Source: Deltaproteobacteria bacterium
GTDB lineage: Bacteria; Myxococcota_A; Polyangia; HGW-17; SLPX01
Direction of reading: 5' to 3'
Length of the DNA stretch: 64,000 nucleotides
Assembly: GCA_021162935.1 (NCBI GenBank)
Contig: JAGGXR010000111.1
Coordinates: 1-64,000 of the forward strand
A model generated the notes under the pieces. It was not told the origin of the DNA. It saw nothing but the letters and a program-made list of their open reading frames with translations, and did not search any database. Shown in pieces: positions 8,484 through 17,114 of this stretch. Position 1 is the first letter of the stretch, and each line of letters starts with the position of its first letter. Made by a program: the position numbers and the translations under genes.

Positions 8484-9512
8484 TCACCGCCCCGCAGACC
8501 TCCCATGATGGGCCTTCGCAGAAGGCGCAGCGCCCATGGATGAATGCGCTGAATCCTGTGAGGGGCGCACAGAACCTTTCACCGGACTGCGACGTCTGGG
8601 ATCAGGCGTCCGTAGCATCACTGCAGGACGGCCAGACTGGGACGGTTTGACCCAATGTCCTCCGCGAATGGGTGGAGGTCCTTTCCTGTTAATATGGACC
8701 ACCGGCATGGCGGGCAAACGAATGAGTTCCACCTTCCCGTTGGGGGCCTCCACGGAAAACAACGTGCCGCCGCCCGCCAGCGATGCCGTCGCCTGGCCCT
8801 TGCCAACATGCTTCAGGTCGAAATTCGCCGACAAGCCTTTGCCGGACCGAATCACCAGATTCGCCTTGAGATCGTCGGGGAACTGGACCCGCACGTTCCC
8901 GTGATCAGACCGGATCAGACTGGGTGCCAACCCTGCTTTGGGCGCTCGATTCCAACGCACCCTCACGTCCCCATGGCCCGTGGTCGCCTCCACAGCATAC
9001 AGAAACCCCGTGACGACCACATCCCCATGTTTCGTGTGTGCTTTGACGGATCCCACCATCCCTCTCAGATCGACGGCGCCCCGATCGACATCCGCGGCTA
9101 CCTGGCCATGAATCCCATAAATCTTGATTTTGCCGTGAACCGTGACCACCGACAGGTCGGCATCCACGGGCATCTTGAGTTTGAGGTCCGCCGTCGCCCA
9201 GGATCCACCACCCACCACCGAATACTTCAGGGTCCCCTGGCCCGCTTCGTGAACGACCGCCAACTTGTCCAGACGATCCTTCGCCTTCTTGGCATTGGCT
9301 GCTGTGACCTTGCGGACCATATGCCCCCAACAGGCCGAAGGCAGGCTCCTGGCCCCCAAAATGAACACCGAGCCCCACTTGTTCGACACCGTGAACCGAC
9401 TCCTGCCTTGAATCTTCACCTTGTCTACCTTCACAACGTCGGACAGGGACTTCGAAGAACCGCAGGACAAAAACAACGATGAAAGAGCCAAGACCAACAA
9501 CAATCTTTGCAT
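8484..9512 (-). CDS. DUF4097-like beta-strand-repeat lipoprotein
   Basis: A 342-residue lipoprotein. The signal MQRLLLVLALSSLFLSC ends in a lipobox (LFLSC). The middle is a run of short beta strands with recurring '.G.V.V' and 'HG.V' units (VTVHGKIKIYGIHGQVAADV, KHGDVVVTG, GHGDVRVRW, DHGNVRVQF), the pattern of the DUF4097 adhesin-like right-handed repeat. The C-terminal 70 residues are Pro, Arg and Ser rich and probably disordered. GGAGG precedes the ATG. It converges with the sigma factor gene, with 11 bases between the two stops. Members of this family often sit with ECF sigma or anti-sigma genes, but the role is not known. Confidence 0.75.
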   Translation of the reverse strand: MQRLLLVLALSSLFLSCGSSKSLSDVVKVDKVKIQGRSRFTVSNKWGSVFILGARSLPSACWGHMVRKVTAANAKKAKDRLDKLAVVHEAGQGTLKYSVVGGGSWATADLKLKMPVDADLSVVTVHGKIKIYGIHGQVAADVDRGAVDLRGMVGSVKAHTKHGDVVVTGFLYAVEATTGHGDVRVRWNRAPKAGLAPSLIRSDHGNVRVQFPDDLKANLVIRSGKGLSANFDLKHVGKGQATASLAGGGTLFSVEAPNGKVELIRLPAMPVVHINRKGPPPIRGGHWVKPSQSGRPAVMLRTPDPRRRSPVKGSVRPSQDSAHSSMGAAPSAKAHHGRSAGR

Positions 9513-9604
9513 GGGGACCTCCACGTGGTGTCGTTCGGACCGAAACCTGATGGGCCACTATAGCGCCCGGGGGGGGGAAGGCAACCCGAACGCCGTTGAT
9601 CGGT

Positions 9605-9649
9605 GGATTCCGGCTATTGGCCACAATTGGGATCCGGCTATTGGCCACA
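9605..9649. repeat. Two tandem 20-21 bp direct repeats
   Basis: GGATTCCGGCTATTGGCCACA (9605-9625, 21 bp) and GGATCCGGCTATTGGCCACA (9630-9649, 20 bp) differ by a single base. They lie in the 204-base gap between the starts of the DUF4097 lipoprotein and the end of the acyl-CoA dehydrogenase gene. The core GGCTATTGGCCACA could be a regulator-binding site or the remnant of a longer array. Confidence 0.6.
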
Positions 9650-9716
9650 CAGGGAACCGAATGTGGCTTGGAACAAAATCGCGGGGAAGACGGAAGAAGA
9701 CGAAACGGAGCACCAA

Positions 9717-11597
9717 CTACTCGACAGGATCGTAGACCCAGTCCATGGCGCTCTTGTCCCCCGAACGAATGGCGTCCGCCTTACCAGGAGCAAGGGGCAA
9801 GATGCTGTTCGAGAAAAACACGGCGGCCTTGAGCTTCCCGTCGTAGAAACGGGCGTCCCGGTCGTCGGCAAGCAGCTTCCGCATCTTGCGCTTCCGCGAC
9901 GAATCGATGCCCTTGGCCTGGCAGATTCCCTCCAATTTCTCGTGAGCGATCACCGCCTGATCGAGCAGATAATATCCAGTCAGCACGTCGCCAAACAACT
10001 CCAAGTATGGAGTCGCGTTCAATAATACGGCCAAAAATTCACCGCTCTGTCCCGAGGTGAAGAAATACATGTTCACCTCGTTGAGGGCATCGCGGGCCGC
10101 AGCGAGCCTGGCCACGGCGCTGCCCAATAACGGATGGTCCTTATGGGCTGCGATGAACTCGTTCAGCATGGCCATGACGGTCATCAGATTCGCCCCCGTC
10201 TTGGCCGTGATCTTGCGCCCCACTAAGTCGAGTGCCTGCACGCCGTTTGTGCCCTCGTAAATCGACCCGATCTTCACATCCCGCAGATACCGCTCCACCG
10301 GATATTCCGCCATGTACCCATATCCACCCATGGTCTGGACTGCCCACTCGGTCACCCGGAATCCCATGTCGGAACCGTAGGCCTTTGCCACGGGGGTCAT
10401 AATCTCGACGAGGCCGTTGTACTTGTCGAACTCCTCCTCGTTGCCCGCGGCATGGGCGATCCTCGCCCGGTCTGCAAAATAGCCGACGTGCAAAAGAAAT
10501 GAGCGCATACCTTCAGAGTATGCCTTCTGCAACATGAGAAGCCGCCGAACGTCGGGATGTTCGATGATGGCAACCTTCGGGGCGGTCTTGTCCTTCATTT
10601 TCGTATAATGTGGGCTCTGCAGGCGCTCTTTGGCATAGGCCAGTGCGGCCTGGTACGCCGCATTGGCCGCAGCCTCTCCTTGCAGGCCGACGGCGCGACG
10701 GGCGGCGTTCATCATCTGGAACATCTCCCGCATGCCCTTGCTCTGTTCGCCCAGGAGCCAGCCCTTGCAGTGACCGTCTTCACCCAGTACGATCGTGGCG
10801 GTCGGAGACGCATGGATCCCCATCTTGTTTTCGAGGCCCGCGCACTTGACGTCGTTGAACTCACCAATGGAGCCATCGGGATTCGGCAAATACTTGGGCA
10901 CAACGAAGAGGCTGATGCCCTTGGTCCCGGGAGGATCTCCTTCAACCCGCGCCAGCACGGCATGAATGATGTTCTCGGTCATGTCGTGATCTCCATACGT
11001 GATGAAGATCTTCTGGCCCTCGATGCGGTACGAGCCATCCCCGTTGGGGATCGCATTGGTCTTGACCGCACCCACGTCGGTGCCGGCCTGTGGCTCGGTC
11101 AGACACATGGTGCCCGCCCACTTGCCCGTATACATATTCTCGAGGTAGGTATTCTTGAGTTCTTCGGTGCCGAAGGTCTCGACCAGGTGAGCCGCCTCGG
11201 TGGTCAGCATGGTCGAGAGGTCGAAGGATGTGTTGGCCCCCACGAACCAATCTCCACAAGCCATCACGACCGTTTGCGGAACGCCCATGCCGCCATACTC
11301 GGGACTGTAGCCCATCCCAAGGAAGCCCAGTTCGGCAAACTGCTGGTATGCCTCCTTGTACCCGGCGGGCATGGTCACGCTACCGTCCTCGGGATGATAC
11401 TGGCAATGCTCCTTGTCGCCCGTCTCAGCAATAGGAGACAGGACCTCCTTGGAAAACTTGGCCGCTTGCTCCACGATCGCCAACAGGTCGTCGATCTCCC
11501 AATCCGAGTAGACGTCCGACTTGAGCAATGCATCCAGCCCGATTTGTTCGTTGAGCACGAAAAGCATGTCTCTCAGGTCAACATAAAAATCCGCCAC
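9717..11597 (-). CDS. Acyl-CoA dehydrogenase, long DmdC/AidB-like class
   Basis: Oxidises an acyl-CoA thioester to the 2-enoyl-CoA, with FAD and electron-transfer flavoprotein as acceptor. At 626 residues it belongs to the long class with a C-terminal extension. Visible landmarks are CLTEPQAGTD (165-174), the middle flavin-binding region FITYGDHDMTEN, RYLRDVKIGSIYEGTNGVQA with the probable catalytic base Glu448, and a helical tail to 626. GTG is the start: AGGAG lies 8 bases upstream. It is divergent from the sigma-54-type regulator, with 237 bases between. Substrate chain length cannot be told from sequence; 3-methylmercaptopropionyl-CoA dehydrogenases belong to the same class. Confidence 0.93.
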   Translation of the reverse strand: MADFYVDLRDMLFVLNEQIGLDALLKSDVYSDWEIDDLLAIVEQAAKFSKEVLSPIAETGDKEHCQYHPEDGSVTMPAGYKEAYQQFAELGFLGMGYSPEYGGMGVPQTVVMACGDWFVGANTSFDLSTMLTTEAAHLVETFGTEELKNTYLENMYTGKWAGTMCLTEPQAGTDVGAVKTNAIPNGDGSYRIEGQKIFITYGDHDMTENIIHAVLARVEGDPPGTKGISLFVVPKYLPNPDGSIGEFNDVKCAGLENKMGIHASPTATIVLGEDGHCKGWLLGEQSKGMREMFQMMNAARRAVGLQGEAAANAAYQAALAYAKERLQSPHYTKMKDKTAPKVAIIEHPDVRRLLMLQKAYSEGMRSFLLHVGYFADRARIAHAAGNEEEFDKYNGLVEIMTPVAKAYGSDMGFRVTEWAVQTMGGYGYMAEYPVERYLRDVKIGSIYEGTNGVQALDLVGRKITAKTGANLMTVMAMLNEFIAAHKDHPLLGSAVARLAAARDALNEVNMYFFTSGQSGEFLAVLLNATPYLELFGDVLTGYYLLDQAVIAHEKLEGICQAKGIDSSRKRKMRKLLADDRDARFYDGKLKAAVFFSNSILPLAPGKADAIRSGDKSAMDWVYDPVE

Positions 11598-11834
11598 GGC
11601 CCTTTCTCCTTTCTATCGATGTCACAGTCCGTCGTTTGTGAATGTTAACTAACCTTTTCGTACCCTCAACCATTGTGCTTGTCGAGAAAAAAGGAAACTC
11701 GTTGACAACCGTGGGACGGCAACGCTAATCCAAGACGCAAGACTAGAATCGTTTCGTCGCGGCTGTTCCGCCCAGCCCACCTGGAAGGCGGCGTGATTCG
11801 GACCGACCCACCCCTCGTGGGAGACGCCTAAGCC

Positions 11835-13259
11835 ATGGAGCCGACTGCTGTGTTCGCCCTCGACCAGGACATCACCACACTCATCTTGGAAAGCCTGGAT
11901 GAGGGGGTCTTCACCGTGGATCGACGGTCCCACATCACATACATGAACAAGGCGGCGGAACAGATCACCGGCTGGAACCGAAATGACGCTGTCGGCACAC
12001 TCTGTCACGACGTCCTCAAAGCGAGCATCTGTCAGCAGCAATGCGCTTTGGAAAAGACCATGGAAACGGGCAGAGCCCAACGAAACATCAGGGCCACCAT
12101 CCTGACCGCTGACATGGAAGAAATTCCCATCTGCCTGTCCACGGCCGTTCTCCGAGACGCCAACGGCACCATGCTCGGCAGCGTGGAGATCTTCAGGGAC
12201 GTGTCGGACGTGGAAACACTGCGACATGAACTGGCGGAAAAATACGTCTTCGCGGACATCATCGGCGCCAGCCGCCCCATGCAGGAACTCTTTCGCATTC
12301 TGCCCGACGTGGCGGACTCCGATGCCCCCATCCTCATAGAAGGCCCGAGCGGCAGCGGCAAGGAACTCGTGGCCCAGGCCATCGTGGACCTGAGCGCGCG
12401 CCGGGAAGGGCCGTTCGTTCGAATCAACTGCGGAGCCCTGCCGGACACGCTTCTCGAGTCTGAACTGTTCGGATACAAGAAGGGAGCATTCACCAACGCC
12501 TTCCGGGATCGCCCCGGCAAGTTCATGCAGGCCAACCGAGGAACGTTGTTCCTTGATGAAATCGGTGACACGTCCCCGGCGTTCCAGGTCAAACTCCTGC
12601 GAGTCCTCCAGGATGGGCTGGTCACCCCACTCGGGGACAACGAAAGCCACCAAGTCGACGTTCGGGTCATTGCCGCCACGAACAAGCATCTCAAGAAAAG
12701 AATCGCCGAAGGGACGTTCCGCGAGGATCTCTATTACCGGCTGGCCGTGGTCCCCCTGTACCTGCCGCCACTGAGAGAACGACGCAAGGACATCATCCTA
12801 CTGGCCGAGCATTTCCTGGCCCGAAGCAGTCTGAAACGAGCAAAGGCCATCGATCGGTTCACATCGCGGGCGCTCAAGGCCCTGTATGATTACGATTATC
12901 CGGGCAATGTCCGCGAATTGGAGAACATTATCGAACGCGCCGTTGTCCTGTGTCACAGTGACGAAATCGACATCGAACATCTGCCGGACGAGGTGGTCGT
13001 ACCGATGCAGACCAACGCTGAAGCATCGGCGGATTCCATGGACGAAATCGACCTTGGTGACAGGCGACGTCCCACCACGAGACGAATCCTGTCGGCTCGG
13101 GCTCCGGATCGCAAAGTCGCCCACCTCACTGCAGAAGCAAAAAAACTGGTCCAGGTGCTCGATGCCCATGGATGGAACAGACAACAGACGGCACGAGCCC
13201 TTGGAATCAGTCGCAACACGTTGTGGCGCCGAATGAAGGAATATGGTCTCATTCCATAG
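11835..13259 (+). CDS. PAS / sigma-54 AAA+ activator / Fis-type HTH regulator
   Basis: A 474-residue enhancer-binding transcription activator. An N-terminal PAS domain (about 15-125) contains Cys57, Cys66 and Cys70 in CHDVLKASICQQQC, a possible redox or metal site. The AAA+ domain has Walker A GPSGSGKE (170-177) and Walker B GTLFLDE (236-242). The sigma-54 contact loop reads GAFTNA (217-222) instead of the standard GAFTGA. Arginine-finger context is FREDLYYRL. The C terminus is a Fis-like HTH (QTARALGISRNTLWRRMKEYG). There is no receiver domain, so input is probably through the PAS. It diverges from the acyl-CoA dehydrogenase gene, a possible target. Confidence 0.93.
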   Translation: MEPTAVFALDQDITTLILESLDEGVFTVDRRSHITYMNKAAEQITGWNRNDAVGTLCHDVLKASICQQQCALEKTMETGRAQRNIRATILTADMEEIPICLSTAVLRDANGTMLGSVEIFRDVSDVETLRHELAEKYVFADIIGASRPMQELFRILPDVADSDAPILIEGPSGSGKELVAQAIVDLSARREGPFVRINCGALPDTLLESELFGYKKGAFTNAFRDRPGKFMQANRGTLFLDEIGDTSPAFQVKLLRVLQDGLVTPLGDNESHQVDVRVIAATNKHLKKRIAEGTFREDLYYRLAVVPLYLPPLRERRKDIILLAEHFLARSSLKRAKAIDRFTSRALKALYDYDYPGNVRELENIIERAVVLCHSDEIDIEHLPDEVVVPMQTNAEASADSMDEIDLGDRRRPTTRRILSARAPDRKVAHLTAEAKKLVQVLDAHGWNRQQTARALGISRNTLWRRMKEYGLIP

Positions 13260-13409
13260 ACTATGGGTGAAACGACGCCGCACAAGTATTGACGACCGTA
13301 TCGATCTGAGTCATGGTGAAAGACGCGCGTAACCAACGTCGAAACGACGGCTGCGCCCAACGAGCAAACAGCGGCTGAGGCCACAGCAACATCGAACCAG
13401 GAAGACTTC

Positions 13410-15626
13410 TTGGCACGCAAGCGGCGAAAGAAAAAACGGCGATCGGGACCCGATACGTCACAGGTACCGAAGACGCCAAACCAGAGTAGCGAACAGCCCC
13501 TGTCCGGCTCCTCGTCATTGAAGAATGCGGCCCAAGTCGCCTCGCCCACACCTGCCTCCTCGCCTCCCCAGCCCGGCACACCCACACCTGCCTCCTCGCC
13601 TCCCCAGCCCGCAAAAGAAGCCAAAACATCCACGTCCGAAACGACTCGTGCACGCGCACCATCGGGACGAACGGGCCCTGTCCCCGAACCGCAGACGGAA
13701 CGGCCGCGTGAAGAATCCGTTAGCGCCAGACGACCATTGAAAAAGGCCAAGCCGAAGGCAAAAGGGACCACCGGCGAGATCCATGTGAAAGAAGATCCGT
13801 CTCGCCCCAGCCGGGCATCGGCAGCAAAATCGTCCTCCCCACGAAAGGCTCGGCCGGCAGACCGGCCAAAGAGTTCACCTGCCTTGGCGGTGACCTTCGG
13901 CGAGCCGACTTCCATCGTCATCGATGACCAATACCAGGCCCTGGCGGAAGCGCTCGAACAGGACGAATCATCGGTGAGCCTCCAGGGTCTCCCGACGGAA
14001 TCAACGAAACCGAAGGCGTCCGAATCGACTCAGGCTGCCGGTCCAGACGCATCAGTCGCGCCGTCTCACGCGCAACCTCGCAGCCCTGACGAACAAATCG
14101 ACCAAAAAGATACAGACGACATCACAGCCAAGATGCTCAAGATTCCCCTCGCCAGGGAAGCAATTTCAAAGAACCTAATCAAAGCCAAACAGGCGCGTCA
14201 TGCAGAATCCGAGGGCTCTGAAACAAGCCCGCAATCCACAGATTGGGCGGCCGGCGGCCCAACCAGCCTCATGGCACGCCTGGACTGGGATGGCCTCCCC
14301 ATCCGACCAAAGAAGGAATTAGACGACACCACCGGACGGTTCCGTCTCGTCCATCCATCACCATTTGGGCTGAGCCCCGACCTTTCGGACAGGGACGCCA
14401 CGACAAAAAAGAAACAACCCGACAAAGGCCTGTTCTCGGGGACCAGTACCGCAACCGCGGCGGATCGAGAAAGCAGGCGGCCGGGCATCATCACGGACAT
14501 CGGACCGTCTGGCGCAAGTCAGGCAAAAACGAGCCGGGGCAAGCGAGAATCGGCCTTTGCATCCGACTCGAAATCCAAGTTCCTCGACCTCGTCGACGAA
14601 AACGACCTGGTGAGCACCACTGCGGCCTCCGCGGCGCAAATACCGGACCAATCCAGAAACCAACAGACAAAGAAAGCACCTGCTTCAAGAACAAACGTTC
14701 TACCGCCGCCGCCGGTTCCTGCGGCCAAGGACAAAAAGCTTGGCACGTCCATCGCAAAAACGGGCCAAATGCCGCCACCGCCGGCTCCTCCCGTTCGTGC
14801 GACCAAGGATAAGGAGCTTGGCACGCCCACCGAAAAGACGGGCCAAATGCCGCCACCGCCGGCTCCTCCCGTTCCTGCAGCCAAGGACAAAAAGCCTGAC
14901 GCGTCCACCGAAAAGACGGGCCAAATGCCGCCACCGCCACTATCCATGGCGGCGACCCCCGATCGTCGACCAGTGGAGGCCCGCCTGGTGGACGAAGAAC
15001 TCCTTGGACGAGGAACGCCAGTGAAGGAACCGCACGAACCAGGCAAGAGCCCGGACCGAAACGCCACGAAAAGGACGGCGACGACCAAAGCGTCTCGATC
15101 CATCGCAGGCGAAATGTCTGTTCCATCACCAAAACCAACCAAGCCCCCTGTTGTGCATCAAGGTGGAGGCATCGAATACATCCGGGGCCTCGAATCGGAT
15201 CTTCCGCCACCAGCGTCCTCGGGGATGGCCGGGGAAATGCCCGACCTGGAGACACCGGCGTCGAAAAACGCCTTTTCGGATTTAGAAAATGCGTTCTTCG
15301 ACAAGAGTGCCGAACACGAACAGGAGGACCTCGATACGTTCGATGACCTCTTCGTGGACGCGCCGGACACGCCGTCGCTCTGGAACTGGCTGAAGGGTAA
15401 GTCCGGAAGCACAACTCGCAACGCCGGCAGGGGTCGCAGTGGAAAAAACGGCAACGGGACACACGCCCAAAAACATGCGGCTGCCGTTTCTACCAAAAAG
15501 AACGCGCAAAACAAAGCGGTCTCAACACAACAGACCGACGCCTCAAACAGTCACAAATCCGGGCCTCAGGCCACCAAGACCAACAACCGCAAAGCGTCCA
15601 ACAAGAAACGTCCGAAAAAAAAGTAG
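13410..15626 (+). CDS. Large disordered Pro/Lys/Thr-rich protein
   Basis: I do not recognise a family. The 738 residues are low complexity. Both ends are strongly basic (MARKRRKKKRRSG at the start, KKRPKKK at the end) and the centre is rich in Pro, Ala, Ser, Thr, Lys and Asp. There is no signal peptide or membrane segment. Two repeats are visible: PTPASSPPQPGT near residue 45 and a 26-residue unit with TGQMPPPPAPPV around residues 450-510. A more ordered acidic patch (FDDLFVDAPDTPSLWNWLKG) lies near residue 650. The TTG start is supported by AGGA upstream. Composition suggests a nucleic-acid-binding or scaffolding protein. The frame is open for 2.2 kb, but so are some antisense frames here, so reality is probable rather than certain. 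Confidence 0.6.
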   Translation: MARKRRKKKRRSGPDTSQVPKTPNQSSEQPLSGSSSLKNAAQVASPTPASSPPQPGTPTPASSPPQPAKEAKTSTSETTRARAPSGRTGPVPEPQTERPREESVSARRPLKKAKPKAKGTTGEIHVKEDPSRPSRASAAKSSSPRKARPADRPKSSPALAVTFGEPTSIVIDDQYQALAEALEQDESSVSLQGLPTESTKPKASESTQAAGPDASVAPSHAQPRSPDEQIDQKDTDDITAKMLKIPLAREAISKNLIKAKQARHAESEGSETSPQSTDWAAGGPTSLMARLDWDGLPIRPKKELDDTTGRFRLVHPSPFGLSPDLSDRDATTKKKQPDKGLFSGTSTATAADRESRRPGIITDIGPSGASQAKTSRGKRESAFASDSKSKFLDLVDENDLVSTTAASAAQIPDQSRNQQTKKAPASRTNVLPPPPVPAAKDKKLGTSIAKTGQMPPPPAPPVRATKDKELGTPTEKTGQMPPPPAPPVPAAKDKKPDASTEKTGQMPPPPLSMAATPDRRPVEARLVDEELLGRGTPVKEPHEPGKSPDRNATKRTATTKASRSIAGEMSVPSPKPTKPPVVHQGGGIEYIRGLESDLPPPASSGMAGEMPDLETPASKNAFSDLENAFFDKSAEHEQEDLDTFDDLFVDAPDTPSLWNWLKGKSGSTTRNAGRGRSGKNGNGTHAQKHAAAVSTKKNAQNKAVSTQQTDASNSHKSGPQATKTNNRKASNKKRPKKK
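14702..14939 (+). repeat. 78-bp tandem repeat encoding Pro-rich units
   Basis: The string ACGGGCCAAATGCCGCCACC recurs at 14760, 14838 and 14916, a strict 78-bp period, with a partial copy before the first. Each unit encodes 26 residues of the form TGQMPPPPAPPVxAxKDKxxGTxTEK inside the disordered protein. The strict period keeps the reading frame, which supports the gene being translated. Confidence 0.85.
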
Positions 15627-15634
15627 GGGGCCGA

Positions 15635-16915
15635 CTACCGAGTGACTTCCTGGTAACCATCCTGGGTGAAGTGATACCGCACGCTTTTGTGCTCGCCCCA
15701 GGGAGTCAGGATCGTCTGGATATCTTTCGCCTCGACATCAGGGTGATTCTGAGCGGTGAACCCCTTGCAACGATCCACCCGAAATTCCATGTCATACCCT
15801 TGCTTCGTGCGGATATAGCGATACCGGTTCGTCAGAATCTTGCCGCCTGGACCGCGGTGGACGATCACCTGTCCAAAGATCAGCCCGATCCCTCCCGTGT
15901 CTTGATATCGATAGATGAGAAACACCTCGCGGATCCTGCCCGCGACCGCCTGTCTCAGCCGGACGAGGATCTCCGGTTGACCGTCCCCATCCATATCACG
16001 AGCTGCGAATCGGAGGATGTCGGATGCAGTGCGGACCGGCAAGGTCAAGAAGAACCAACCGCCTCCTGTGATGTCTCCCCCCATGACCGCCAAATAGCGG
16101 TCTGCGATGATGGCACGTTCCAAGCTTGGCCCTGTCACGAAATTGTCGATTTTATTGAACACGATCTGCGAAGTCCGCAGACCTCGACTGGCCAGAAACC
16201 GCTTGAGGAGCACGGCGGCCTCCTCGAACACGATGCGCCCCAGGGACGTCTGCGTCCCGGTCCCCATCACGGTCTGGGGGACCAAGTGCGTCTTGCTGTC
16301 CGCGTCGCTCACCACGACACTCACGCGCAGAGCCGCAGAATCCGAGCCATACGAAGGCACCGCCTGATTGGCCATGCTCAACTCGATGCCATATCCATCG
16401 GCCAGACGAAAAATCGCGGCATCCATCCCGCGTGCCCGCCGCAGCCGCAGGCGATGACGGCGGCGATGGCGGCGATGGCGGCCACTGGGCGGCAACCAAC
16501 CCCAGACCGATCGATTTTGCCCATCGGAAGGAAACAAGACCAGGGTTTTTGCGATTCCTCCGTCCAAAAAACACAACGCCACGTGGTCCTGCTTCAGATC
16601 CGCTTTATGAAGACGGACCACGTACTCGTCACGGACCCGAATCAAAAGGTACAGATGACTCGACGTGTACTGACACAGGACCCGAACGGAAAGATCCGAC
16701 CGCCCCGACCAGGATCCCAATCCTCCGGGAATGATGGCCGAGCGGCTATCCAAAACCGTCTGACCCACCCCTTTCCAATCGGAGGTCACCCCATCGGCCA
16801 GAATCGAACCAGCCTGGGCACGTTGACAAACAATGGGTGCCGCCTGCGCGCTACGGCTGTGGACGAGGGGGAACGCTGCGGCCAAAAACATCATGACAAG
16901 GCTTGTTGATCTCAT
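15635..16915 (-). CDS. Secreted protein with CBM9-like start and FG-GAP-like segment
   Basis: A 426-residue exported protein without a firm family. The signal peptide is MRSTSLVMMFLAAAFPLVHS...AQA. Residues 30-110 (ILADGVTSDWKGVGQ ... LYLLIRVRDEYV) look like the start of a family 9 carbohydrate-binding-type fold. Near residue 320 is FAARDMDGDGQPEILVRL, which resembles FG-GAP or calcium-loop units. A striking Arg/His-rich stretch (RHRRHRRRHRLRLRRARG) lies near residue 155. The ATG at 16915 follows GGAAGGAAT. It converges with the disordered protein, the stops only 8 bases apart. Function unknown. Confidence 0.7.
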   Translation of the reverse strand: MRSTSLVMMFLAAAFPLVHSRSAQAAPIVCQRAQAGSILADGVTSDWKGVGQTVLDSRSAIIPGGLGSWSGRSDLSVRVLCQYTSSHLYLLIRVRDEYVVRLHKADLKQDHVALCFLDGGIAKTLVLFPSDGQNRSVWGWLPPSGRHRRHRRRHRLRLRRARGMDAAIFRLADGYGIELSMANQAVPSYGSDSAALRVSVVVSDADSKTHLVPQTVMGTGTQTSLGRIVFEEAAVLLKRFLASRGLRTSQIVFNKIDNFVTGPSLERAIIADRYLAVMGGDITGGGWFFLTLPVRTASDILRFAARDMDGDGQPEILVRLRQAVAGRIREVFLIYRYQDTGGIGLIFGQVIVHRGPGGKILTNRYRYIRTKQGYDMEFRVDRCKGFTAQNHPDVEAKDIQTILTPWGEHKSVRYHFTQDGYQEVTR

Positions 16916-17114
16916 GAAACACGATTCCTTCCATACTTGAGAGAGCAACAGATATCGAAATCAGTCCGTCTTGTCTAGCCATCGTTGGTATGCTACAAAC
17001 GACCGCCAATTGGTCAGACGCGCAACACACCGATTCATTGCGGTTCTTGTTGCGACTGCGACGTGGACGACCCCGTTGCCCGATGGCGTCCAAGATTAAA
17101 CAAGGGTGTATGCG

